Shown: piece after piece, positions 21,534 through 27,688 of the stretch
How positions within the stretch are numbered: position 1 is the stretch's first letter
Layout of the letters: each line of letters starts with the position of its first letter
Origin: DATBFX01 sp036558305
GTDB taxonomy: Bacteria; Chloroflexota; Chloroflexia; Thermomicrobiales; UBA6265
Direction of reading: 5' to 3'
Assembly: GCA_036558305.1 (NCBI GenBank)
Contig: DATBFX010000545.1
Span: forward strand, 1-28,169
Length of the DNA stretch: 28,169 nt
Position numbers and translations under genes: made by a program
The notes under the pieces: generated by a model
Told to the model about the DNA's origin: nothing
Seen by the model: only the letters and a program-made list of their open reading frames with translations
The model's database searches: none

Positions 21534-21555
21534 CTCGTTCCTCATGACATACGCC

Positions 21556-22500
21556 TCACGAGTACTTGATCCGTGGGTCGAGCACCGCGTAGAGCACGTC
21601 GGCGACGATGTTGAAGACGACGACCAGGATCGAGATGCCGAAGGCGACGGCCATCACGACCGGGACGTCCTTTTCGCCGATGGCGGTGATCAGGAGCGAG
21701 CCGATGCCGGGGATGCGGAAGATCTGCTCGGTGACGATCGCGCCGCCGAAAATCTCGGGAATCTGGAGGGCGACGATGGTGACGACCGGGATCATCGCGT
21801 TGCGCATCGCGTGGAAGATGACGACGCTCTGCTCCTGCAGGCCCTTGGCGCGGGCGGTGCGCACGTAGTCCTGGCTGACCGTCTCGAGCATCGAGGCCCG
21901 AACGAAACGCGTCAGGGCCGCGGCGCCGGCCAAACCGAGCACGATGATGGGCATGATCGATTGTTCGATGTGCGCCCAGACGCCATGAACGGTCGAATCG
22001 TAAATGAACGGCAGCCAGCCGAGTTTGACGCTGAAGACGACGATCAAGAGGATACCGGTAAAGAACGTGGGCAGACTGAACCCAAGGAAGGCGAAGGTCG
22101 TCGCGAATTGGTCGAAGAGCGAGTACTGCTTGATGGCGGAAATGACGCCGACCGGGATCGCGATCAGGAGACCGAGGATGAATGCCGAGCCGACGATCTC
22201 GAGGGTGACCGGAATTCGGCCGAGGACATAATCGCTGACGCTGCTGCGCGAACTGTAGGAGACCCCCCAATTGCCCTGAATGTATTGGTACGCCCATTTG
22301 GTGTATTGCTGGGGCAGCGGGTCGTCGATTCCCATCTGTTTGCGGAGGCGCTGGCGCAATTCGGGTGGCACGTTGGGGTTGTTGGCAAAACCGGAGAGCG
22401 GGTCGCCGGGGGCGAGGTACAGGATGGAGTAGATGACCATACTGATCGCGATCAACGTCACGATCGAAATCAGCGTGCGGCGGATCAGGTAGGCTCCCAT
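21556..22500 (-). CDS. Peptide-type ABC transporter permease, OppB/DppB-like (second system)
   Basis: This is a 314-residue permease from ATG 22500 with AGGAGG well spaced upstream. The N-terminus GAYLIRRTLISIVTLIAISM leads to YLAPGDPLSGF, the OppB hallmark. TM helices continue with LEIVGSAFILGLLIAIPVGV, TFFTGILLIVVFSVKLGWLP and IMPIIVLGLAGAAALTRFVR. The EAA loop is YVRTARAKGLQEQSVVIFHA. The C-terminus IVADVLYAVLDPRIKYS is typical. A good sigma-70-like promoter lies upstream (22702-22673, minus strand), giving a leader of roughly 165 nt. Expression can therefore be separate from the lipoprotein gene at 22717-23457. Confidence 0.95.
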   Translation of the reverse strand: MGAYLIRRTLISIVTLIAISMVIYSILYLAPGDPLSGFANNPNVPPELRQRLRKQMGIDDPLPQQYTKWAYQYIQGNWGVSYSSRSSVSDYVLGRIPVTLEIVGSAFILGLLIAIPVGVISAIKQYSLFDQFATTFAFLGFSLPTFFTGILLIVVFSVKLGWLPFIYDSTVHGVWAHIEQSIMPIIVLGLAGAAALTRFVRASMLETVSQDYVRTARAKGLQEQSVVIFHAMRNAMIPVVTIVALQIPEIFGGAIVTEQIFRIPGIGSLLITAIGEKDVPVVMAVAFGISILVVVFNIVADVLYAVLDPRIKYS

Positions 22501-22672
22501 GCCAACCTCCTGCTCGTCGTCGATGCGGGAACGAGCGGATCAGGCGTCGTTTACGGTTAACCGGCGACCTTGCCGGGCGTCCACCCCTGACGCTGCGACG
22601 TAACCGCATGCCGGCCCCGCCCGTCGGAATGCCGACACGTGCCCTCTTCGCTTGCCCCCCTGAGGCGACCGA

Positions 22673-22702
22673 ATGCTACGTGGCGCCTCTTCATACTGTC
22701 AA
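22673..22702 (-). promoter_or_regulatory. Sigma-70-like promoter for the second permease set
   Basis: On the minus strand a consensus -35 TTGACA (22702-22697) and a -10 TAGCAT (22678-22673) are separated by 18 nt. It lies between the lipoprotein stop and the OppB-like start. The leader that follows includes a perfect 10-bp palindrome CGGTTAACCG (22555-22564), which could be an operator. Confidence 0.65.
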
Positions 22703-22716
22703 GCACGTGCCGTGCC

Positions 22717-23457
22717 CTACGGAGCGGTGGTGGCGAGCGGCGGTGGCAGCGGTGCGTTGGTCGGCGCGCCCGCCGCTGCGGTGCTCGGGCTCGCCGTCGG
22801 CACCGTGGTCGGCGATGGCGGGGGCGACGGGGTCGCCGTCGGCGGGGTGGTTGGCGTCGCGGCGACCGGGCTGGCGACCGGACTGGTGGCGGGGCTGGCA
22901 GCGGGAATGGCGGTTTGGGTCGCCGCCGCCGGACTGGACGCGATGGCGGGTGCTTCGGTCGCGACGGGGCTCGCCTCCGGGCTCGCTTCGGTCACGGTCG
23001 GACTCGCGGCAACCGTCGGTTCGGGTTCGATCACCTCCGGACTCGCCTGCGGTGAGGCGATCGTCTCGGTGGCTTCGGGCGATGCCTCGGCTGTCGCCGG
23101 CGCCTGCGCGACCGGCGAGGAGATGGGCGACGCGGCGGGCGAGCCGCTAACCGGGGAACCGGCGACCGGCGTGCCGGCAACGGGAGAACCGGCAATCGGA
23201 CTGGCGGCGGGGCTACCGGCCGGGCTGCCGGTCTTGGGTGGCGGCGGTGCCGTGGTGGCGGCCGTGGTGGGGGCGGTGGTCGCGGCGGGCGTCGGCGTCT
23301 TTTTCTCTTCGCTCTTGCCGCAGGCGGCGAGGACGATCGCAGCCGCGAGCGCGACGGAGGCGAGTGGGCCGAAGCGCCGCCACGGTTGTCGGGAACGAGC
23401 GGCATGCGGCGAACTGAAGTGGTCGTCGGTAGCCTGATCGTGGTCTCGGCGTGGCAT
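22717..23457 (-). CDS. Low-complexity lipoprotein (Pro/Ala/Ser/Thr linker only)
   Basis: A 246-residue frame from ATG 23457, with GAGGAG 6 nt upstream. After a charged lead, LASVALAAAIVLAACGKSEEKKT is a type II signal peptide with an LAAC lipobox; the Cys would be lipidated. Everything after that is a disordered P/A/S/T/V/E-rich chain with irregular repeats (GSPVAGTPVAGSPVSGSPAA, ASPEATETIASPQASPEV). The stop TAG comes before any folded domain. In this kind of bacterium such linkers often tether a binding domain such as SBP family 5 to the membrane. Two peptide permease genes directly downstream make a lost or truncated binding protein plausible, but no remnant is visible between 22501 and 22716. 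It could also be a genuine surface stalk protein. Confidence 0.75.
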   Translation of the reverse strand: MPRRDHDQATDDHFSSPHAARSRQPWRRFGPLASVALAAAIVLAACGKSEEKKTPTPAATTAPTTAATTAPPPPKTGSPAGSPAASPIAGSPVAGTPVAGSPVSGSPAASPISSPVAQAPATAEASPEATETIASPQASPEVIEPEPTVAASPTVTEASPEASPVATEAPAIASSPAAATQTAIPAASPATSPVASPVAATPTTPPTATPSPPPSPTTVPTASPSTAAAGAPTNAPLPPPLATTAP

Positions 23458-23572
23458 GTGCGCTCCTCGGCCGGCGCGACATCGCGAGCGAAGACCGGCC
23501 ATCCCCTTCCTCTCCACCTCTCGGTTAGCACGCCGGCGCCCGCCACCCCACAGCGTCGCGCCGCGTCGCGGG

Positions 23573-23602
23573 ATTGTATACGGCAGGCGCGGGCGGCGTC
23601 AC
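23573..23602 (-). promoter_or_regulatory. Putative promoter for the lipoprotein gene
   Basis: Minus strand: GTGACG (23602-23597), an 18-nt spacer, TACAAT (23578-23573), about 115 bp before the ATG at 23457. The 304-bp divergent gap 23458-23761 between the lipoprotein and L25 genes contains this and the plus-strand candidate at 23623; I see nothing else in it. Confidence 0.4.
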
Positions 23603-23622
23603 GGGCTGCCCGTCGCGACGCG

Positions 23623-23631
23623 TGGTACACT
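23623..23631 (+). promoter_or_regulatory. Possible extended -10 for the L25 gene
   Basis: TGGTACACT combines an extended -10 TG with TACACT, about 130 bp upstream of the L25 start. No acceptable -35 is present at 16-18 nt, so this is tentative. Confidence 0.25.
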
Positions 23632-23761
23632 CGGGCGGCGCGCGGCACCGGCCGCGCGTTTCCGTGTATCGGGTACTTCGCTCCGCGTTTCGCGCTGCCT
23701 GCCGACGTGGTGTGCGGCCGGCGGGACGCCGATGAGGAAGTAGGAGTCAGGAGGCGTCTCC

Positions 23762-24430
23762 ATGGACGAGCTGATTCTGATGGCCGAACCGCGCACCGTG
23801 GTCGGCAAGCAGGTCAAGCGGTTGCGCCGGGAGGGGTTGGTCCCCGGCGTGGTGTACGGCCCCGGATTGAGCGGCGACGGCACCGTTCAGGTTTCCGTCG
23901 GCCGGCGCGAGTTCGAGCGTTTCTACCTGGCGCACGGCCACAGCACGCTCTTCACGCTGAGTTGGAACGGGGGAACGCAACAGGTCTTCATCCGCGACGT
24001 ACAGGAGGACCCGGTCAAGCGGGCGCCGCTGCACGTCGACTTCTTTGCCCCGAATCTCCAGAAGACGCTGGTGGCATCGGTTCCGGTCGTCCTGCGGCAC
24101 CTGCCGGACCACCACGAGGGCGTGCTCACCCAGGTGCGGTCGGCGATCGAGGTGAGCGGGTTGCCGACCGAATTGCCGCACGAGATCGCCTTCGATGCCG
24201 CGGGTTTCGTCAACGTGGGCGACACGCTGCACGTGAGCGACCTGACCCTGCCACGGGGCGTGACCGTGATCACGCCGGCCGACGAGTTGATCGCCCTGAT
24301 CGCCGCCGAGCGGGTGGCGGAGCCGGAGGAGGCCGAGGAGGTCGCCGAGGAGGCGGCACCGGACGCCGAGGTACCGGCCGCCGAGGCGGCGGCTGCTGAG
24401 GCACCTGCTGAGGAATCGGCGGAGTCGTAG
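23762..24430 (+). CDS. rplY: Ribosomal protein L25, Ctc/TL5 form
   Basis: A 222-residue protein from ATG 23762 with AGGAGG 8-9 nt upstream. The N-terminal 5S rRNA-binding domain (residues about 5-95) shows EPRTVVGKQVKRLRREGLVP, then GVVYGP and the QVFIRDVQEDPVKRAPLHVD signature followed by FF. The C-terminal TL5/Ctc domain (about 97-185) includes VPVVLRHLPDHHEGVLTQVR and the closing LTLPRGVTVITPADELIALI. An acidic Glu/Ala-rich tail (about 190-222) is common in this longer form. It binds 5S rRNA in the 50S subunit, and homologues are called general stress protein Ctc. A hairpin terminator follows; it appears to be a single-gene unit. Confidence 0.96.
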   Translation: MDELILMAEPRTVVGKQVKRLRREGLVPGVVYGPGLSGDGTVQVSVGRREFERFYLAHGHSTLFTLSWNGGTQQVFIRDVQEDPVKRAPLHVDFFAPNLQKTLVASVPVVLRHLPDHHEGVLTQVRSAIEVSGLPTELPHEIAFDAAGFVNVGDTLHVSDLTLPRGVTVITPADELIALIAAERVAEPEEAEEVAEEAAPDAEVPAAEAAAAEAPAEESAES

Positions 24431-24460
24431 CGCCGCGTTCGTTCGGATCGATTGTCGATG

Positions 24461-24486
24461 GGCGGCCCGGCGAGAGCCGGGCCGCC
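24461..24486 (+). terminator. Hairpin terminator after the L25 gene
   Basis: GGCGGCCCGGC-GAGA-GCCGGGCCGCC is a perfect 11-bp stem with a GNRA-type loop, 30 bp after the stop codon. Only a weak pyrimidine run (ATCCTTCCCGTT) follows. Confidence 0.75.
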
Positions 24487-24497
24487 ATCCTTCCCGT

Positions 24498-24635
24498 TAC
24501 CCGGAGATCGACGTCTACACGGTCAGCGCCGACCCCGTGGTCATGACGAAGCTGATCCAGATGCGAACCGAGGCCAACAAGGTCTTGGTCGATGTCCGTG
24601 GCACGATGGGCGAACTCGCCATCAGTTGCGGGTGA
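24498..24635 (+). pseudogene. Coding-like orphan fragment (C-terminal remnant?)
   Basis: A frame with no clear start encodes YPEIDVYTVSADPVVMTKLI, QMRTEANKVLVDVRG and TMGELAISCG before TGA at 24633. Composition and codon wobble look like real protein rather than the Arg/Pro-rich shadow seen elsewhere, yet the frame is open upstream only through the L25 terminator hairpin, where translation makes little sense. An ATG occurs at 24543 without a ribosome binding site. It may be the 3' end of a deleted gene. I do not recognise the family. Confidence 0.35.
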
Positions 24636-24656
24636 AGCCGCGTCGGTGGTAACCGG

Positions 24657-25730
24657 CTAACCAGCGGAGTCGGGCGTAGGTTCGGCGGCAATCTCGGCCA
24701 GCGCGCGGGCGACGTCGCCGGCGAGCAGCCGCATCGTTCGCCGCACCCGCTCGTCGTCGATCCCGGCCGCGTAGGGGTTGCCGAGGAAGAGGTCGACGCC
24801 GAGCGTGCGGTGGGCGAAAGCGATGCCGCGGGCGACGGTTTCGGGGCCGCCGGCGAAGTAGATCTCGTCGCGGATCAGGCGATCGGCTTCCGCCGCCGCC
24901 GCGGCACGGCGCTCCGTGCGGTCGCCATCGACGGCGGGCTGACGCAGTTCGTGGAGGCGGAGGAGATCGTCGGTCATCTCGGTCTTCGCGCGTTCGTCGG
25001 ACTCGGCGACGTAGAGGTGCCGCATCAGGGCGATCCGGCCCGCGCCCGGCGGCGTCGCCTCGTCCGGGTCCTGGCGGCGAGACCGGTAACCGGCTTTGAA
25101 GGCGGCGGTGGCAGGGACGAGATCGCGCAGCGGCGCGAAACCGACGGCGAGACTCAGGCCGTAGGAGCCGGCCCACCCGGTGGCGTCGGGGGAGCCGCCG
25201 GCGTACCAGAGGGGCGGGTGCGGTTCCTGCAACGGCGTCGGATTGATCGCGACCTCGCGCACGGTGTCGTACTCGCTCTCGATCGCCACCTGGCCGCCGC
25301 TCCAGAGCGCCTGCATGATCGCGAGGCGCTCCTGAAAGATCGGGATTCGCCGCGTCGGATCGACGCCGGTCGCGACCAACTCCTCCGGCCGGTGCCCGAG
25401 TCCGAGTCCGACCTCCAACCGGCCACTACTCAGGTGATCGAGCACGGCGACCTCTTCGGCCAGACGCACCGGCGAATGGAGCGGCAGGGTGTAGGCGAGC
25501 ACCCCGAGCCGAATCCGCCGCGTCCGCTGCGACGCCGCGCCGAGCCAGGCGTTCGGTGCCGAGGCGCGGTAGTTCGCCAGGAAATGCCGTTCCGCCGTGA
25601 ACGCGACGTCGAGACCGATCTCGTCGGCAAAGGCGAGGTCGTCCAGGCGCCGCCGGTAGACCTCGCCGTGACCCGTGGGGTCGGTCGGGTCGATCTGCAT
25701 GATGTCGAAGAGGCCGAGGGAGATGGACAT
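24657..25730 (-). CDS. LLM-class flavin-dependent oxidoreductase
   Basis: A 357-residue luciferase-like TIM-barrel protein from ATG 25730. Motifs in order: SLGLFDIMQID; EIGLDVAFTAERHFLANYRA (the H/F of the flavin pocket, residues about 38-57); RRIRLGVLAYTLPLHSPVRL; AEEVAVLDHLSSGRLEVGLG (about 90-109), the most conserved LLM segment, followed by LGHRPEEL; PPLWYAGGSPDATGWAG; and a C-terminal GGPETVARGIAFAHRTLGVD. Family members use FMNH2 or F420; the choice cannot be decided here. Its ribosome binding site is poor (GGAA), and it follows a 17-codon ORF and a GC-rich hairpin, so expression may be governed by the structured leader described separately. Confidence 0.92.
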   Translation of the reverse strand: MSISLGLFDIMQIDPTDPTGHGEVYRRRLDDLAFADEIGLDVAFTAERHFLANYRASAPNAWLGAASQRTRRIRLGVLAYTLPLHSPVRLAEEVAVLDHLSSGRLEVGLGLGHRPEELVATGVDPTRRIPIFQERLAIMQALWSGGQVAIESEYDTVREVAINPTPLQEPHPPLWYAGGSPDATGWAGSYGLSLAVGFAPLRDLVPATAAFKAGYRSRRQDPDEATPPGAGRIALMRHLYVAESDERAKTEMTDDLLRLHELRQPAVDGDRTERRAAAAAEADRLIRDEIYFAGGPETVARGIAFAHRTLGVDLFLGNPYAAGIDDERVRRTMRLLAGDVARALAEIAAEPTPDSAG

Positions 25731-25742
25731 TTGGTGTCGTTC

Positions 25743-25796
25743 CGTAGGGGCGGACCACGCACAAGGGGCCGGCCCTTGCGGACCGGCCCCTCGTAC
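25743..25796 (-). repeat. GC-rich hairpin between the 17-codon ORF and the LLM gene (element G)
   Basis: The core GGGGCCGG (25765-25772) and CCGGCCCC (25783-25790) pair perfectly around a 10-nt loop. Outer sequences CGTAGGGGC and GCCCCTCGTAC extend it imperfectly. The ends resemble those of element C. It lies in the mRNA just ahead of the LLM start and could act as an attenuator stem, though no T-run follows. Confidence 0.65.
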
Positions 25797-25820
25797 CTGG
25801 GCACCACGACTGGTCTAAGC

Positions 25821-25874
25821 CTAGCGGCTCACGACCTCCGCCGTGATGCCCATACGACCGTGACTACTACTCAT
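25821..25874 (-). CDS. 17-residue leader peptide or micropeptide
   Basis: ATG at 25874 opens MSSSHGRMGITAEVVSR, then TAG at 25821. The ribosome binding site is exceptional: AAAGGAGGTGAT (25890-25879) is complementary to the 3' end of 16S rRNA over 12 nt, 4 nt before the ATG. A matching sigma-70-like promoter lies upstream and the LLM oxidoreductase gene follows 90 bp downstream. The peptide has no run of one amino acid that would mark a classic amino-acid attenuator and no cysteine or leader/core pattern of a known modified peptide. It may be a regulatory ORF, or a genuine micropeptide. The codons for MGIT are complementary to the start region, so reading them would alter the leader structure. 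Confidence 0.55.
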   Translation of the reverse strand: MSSSHGRMGITAEVVSR

Positions 25875-25960
25875 GGGCATCACCTCCTTTACCCTACTCG
25901 GTGCTACCTGGAGGTACAAACAACGGTCCAGTCGATGCCTGGGCGGCGTCTCACTGGACC
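25843..25960 (-). promoter_or_regulatory. Structured leader with competing stems around the ribosome binding site
   Basis: In the minus-strand RNA: (1) a 5' stem of 8 bp (GGTCCAGT and ACTGGACC, 25960-25925); (2) ACCTCC at 25915-25910, able to pair with the GGAGGT of the ribosome binding site at 25887-25882, or alternatively within TACCTCCAGGTA; (3) an 11-bp perfect stem between GTGATGCCCAT (25883-25873, covering part of the ribosome binding site and the AUG) and ATGGGCATCAC (25853-25843, codons 8-11). Structures 2 and 3 both block initiation. It does not match a riboswitch class that I recognise. Confidence 0.5.
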
Positions 25961-25969
25961 GCTGCCGCA

Positions 25970-25998
25970 AGCCTAGCATGGGACGGCTGGCGCGTCAA
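25970..25998 (-). promoter_or_regulatory. Sigma-70-like promoter of the leader-LLM unit
   Basis: Minus strand: TTGACG (25998-25993), a 17-nt spacer, TAGGCT (25975-25970). Transcription would begin near 25963, right at the foot of the first leader stem. Confidence 0.65.
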
Positions 25999-26139
25999 TC
26001 ACCCGTGACGAGAATCACGAGCGGTTTGAGCGAAGCGGCCGCGGAGCCGCTTGAAGGTCTTTGGTTCGCCGGGTAACGTTCCGTCGATCCCAGGGAGGGG
26101 ATGGAGGGATCACCGCACCGTATGAGCGAGGAGTGAAGC

Positions 26140-27120
26140 GTGGCATCGTCCGAGGGGACGGTCTTCCGGCCTGCGGCATCATGGTGGCAACGGCTGCCGA
26201 TCAATTCCGTCTTCCGCAAACTGATCCTGACCGCGACCTACAACCGATTCGTGGCGCGGCTCGTGCGCAAGTACGGGATGCGACTCGGGGCGGGACGGTT
26301 CGTGGCGGGGGAGACGCTCGACGAGGCGATCGCCGTCCTCCGCCGGCTGAACCAGCAGGGGATGCGTGCCAACACGACCTTGCTCGGCGAGGGGGTCCGC
26401 GACGAGGCGACGGCGACGGCCGTGGTCGCCGAGTACATGAAGGTGCTCGACCGGATCGCCGAGGAGAAGCTGACGGTCAACGTCGCGTTGAAGCTGACGC
26501 ACCTGGGGTTGGATCTCGGCGAGGAGGTCGCCTCCCGCAACGTCGAACGGCTCGTCGTCCACGCCGCCGAACTCGGCAACTTCGTCCGGATCGACATGGA
26601 GGAGTCGGCGCGGGTCGATCCGACGCTAAGAATCTACAAGCGCTTGCGGGCGGCGGGGCACGACAACGTCGGGACGGTTCTCCAGTCGTACCTGTATCGG
26701 ACGCCGGACGACCTGGCGGACCTGCTGCCGCTCAAGCCGAACCTGCGCCTGGTCAAAGGGGCGTATCTGGAACCGGCCAGCATCGCCTATCCCGACAAAG
26801 TGGACGTCGACCGCGCCTACGTCGAACTCGCCGAGCGGATGCTGCGCGAGGCCGCGTTTACGGCGATCGCCACCCACGACGACCGGATCATCGAGCACGT
26901 GATCGGCTTTGCCGACCGCAACGGCATCGGCAAGGACCGCTTCGAGTTCCAGATGCTCTACGGGATTCGGACGCAGTCCCAGCGAGCGCTGGTCGCCCGC
27001 GGGTATCGCGTGCTGGTCGCCACGCCGTACGGACCGGAGTGGTACTTCTACCTGATGCGACGGCTCGCGGAACGCCCGGCGAACGTGCTCTTCTTCGCGA
27101 AGAACCTGATCAAGCGGTAG
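26140..27120 (+). CDS. Proline dehydrogenase, monofunctional
   Basis: A 326-residue flavoenzyme from GTG 26140, preceded by AGGAG. This is the size of the single-domain (Thermus-type) enzyme rather than bifunctional PutA. The (beta/alpha)8 barrel shows GRFVAGETLDEAIAVLRRLN, NVALKLTHLGLDLGEEVA, VRIDMEES, TVLQSYLYRTPDDL, LRLVKGAYLEP, FTAIATHDDRII, FEFQMLYGIR and the C-terminal RVLVATPYGPEWYFYLMRRL, which carries the Y-x-x-R-R substrate-binding residues. It oxidises L-proline to 1-pyrroline-5-carboxylate, passing electrons to FAD and then the quinone pool at the membrane. The P5C dehydrogenase partner is not in the window. A DUF4926 gene follows 16 bp later. Confidence 0.95.
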   Translation: MASSEGTVFRPAASWWQRLPINSVFRKLILTATYNRFVARLVRKYGMRLGAGRFVAGETLDEAIAVLRRLNQQGMRANTTLLGEGVRDEATATAVVAEYMKVLDRIAEEKLTVNVALKLTHLGLDLGEEVASRNVERLVVHAAELGNFVRIDMEESARVDPTLRIYKRLRAAGHDNVGTVLQSYLYRTPDDLADLLPLKPNLRLVKGAYLEPASIAYPDKVDVDRAYVELAERMLREAAFTAIATHDDRIIEHVIGFADRNGIGKDRFEFQMLYGIRTQSQRALVARGYRVLVATPYGPEWYFYLMRRLAERPANVLFFAKNLIKR

Positions 27121-27136
27121 GAAGGGCAAGTCGGTC

Positions 27137-27367
27137 ATGTCGCTTCCTCAGTTCTCATCCACCCGCCTTGTCAGCGACGATCATGCCGAAGAGGGCGTAC
27201 CGCGAGGTGCGGTCGGCATCATTCTCGATGTCTACGAGGACGGCGACTACGAGGTCGAGTTCTCGCGCGAGGACGGCACGACGATCGCCTGGTTTGCCGT
27301 CCGAGCGAACGAGGTTGAGCCCGCGGATCAATCGCGAGCGGGGCTGATGCGGCGAACCGGGGACTGA
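27137..27367 (+). CDS. DUF4926 protein
   Basis: A 76-residue protein whose core VPRGAVGIILDVYEDGDYEV, then EFSREDGTTIAWFAVRANEV, fits DUF4926: a short beta-barrel (SH3-like) pattern in which G-x-x-G-x-I-x-x-V and Y-x-V-E-F are conserved. Members are often found near toxin-antitoxin or restriction genes, but have no assigned function. Here it follows proline dehydrogenase by 16 bp; the AAGGGCAAG before the ATG is a modest ribosome binding site. The 216 bp after it, up to 27583, holds no gene or clear terminator that I can see. Confidence 0.82.
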   Translation: MSLPQFSSTRLVSDDHAEEGVPRGAVGIILDVYEDGDYEVEFSREDGTTIAWFAVRANEVEPADQSRAGLMRRTGD

Positions 27368-27583
27368 TTGTGAAGGTCCGCGGTCGGGTCCTCCAATTCA
27401 GGTCCCTTCGTCGACTCCACGCTGTCGTCGCCATGATCGGTGGTCGGCACGAATACGGTCCCAGGTGGACCACCGCACTGTACATGTCGGTCGCGCCGAT
27501 CTGATAAACTGCTTCGCGGCGCGTCATACGAAAGGCGGGCGGATCCCGTTCGAGAGATGCGCTTAATGGCAAAGGAGAAACCC

Positions 27584-27688
27584 ATGCGGCAAACGTTGAA
27601 GAGTCCAGCAGGCGGAAGCATCTTCAACGAAAAGGTGTCGCATGGCGATTGTCAACATCGGGATATTGGCGCATGTAGACGCCGGTAA
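27584..27688 (+). CDS. Small leader ORF overlapping the TetM-like GTPase start
   Basis: ATG 27584 has AAAGGAG 6 nt upstream (27571-27577), better than the site of the GTPase gene. It encodes 34 residues beginning MRQTLKSPAGGSIFNEKVSH and ends with TAA at 27686-27688, 44 bp inside the GTPase gene in another frame. Ribosomal-protection genes such as tet(M) are known to be controlled by short leader ORFs, so a regulatory role is plausible. The peptide itself is not recognised. Confidence 0.4.
   Translation: MRQTLKSPAGGSIFNEKVSHGDCQHRDIGACRRR

Noticed and set aside
20051..21547. 498-codon plus-strand ORF opposite the second OppC-like gene
   Set aside because: Glu/Asp/Gly-rich shadow; the opposite strand has the complete permease.
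22673..23437. Plus-strand Gly/Val/Ala-rich ORF resembling a membrane protein, opposite the lipoprotein
   Set aside because: The minus strand has a lipobox signal peptide, a good ribosome binding site and a typical linker composition; the plus frame is its mirror. Some doubt remains because both are low-complexity.
24452..24652. 66-codon plus-strand ORF after L25
   Set aside because: Its frame reads through the terminator and is Arg/Gly-rich; a different frame in the same stretch looks more like coding sequence (24498-24635).
25817..25977. Direct repeats AAGCCTAGC (25817-25825 and 25969-25977) as target-site duplication of an inserted element
   Set aside because: One copy overlaps the -10 region and the other the leader ORF stop; no terminal inverted repeats lie just inside. 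Probably chance or regulatory.
26033..26052. AAGCGGC/GCCGCTT hairpin as a terminator
   Set aside because: It lies upstream of two divergent start regions with no gene ending there and no T-tract.
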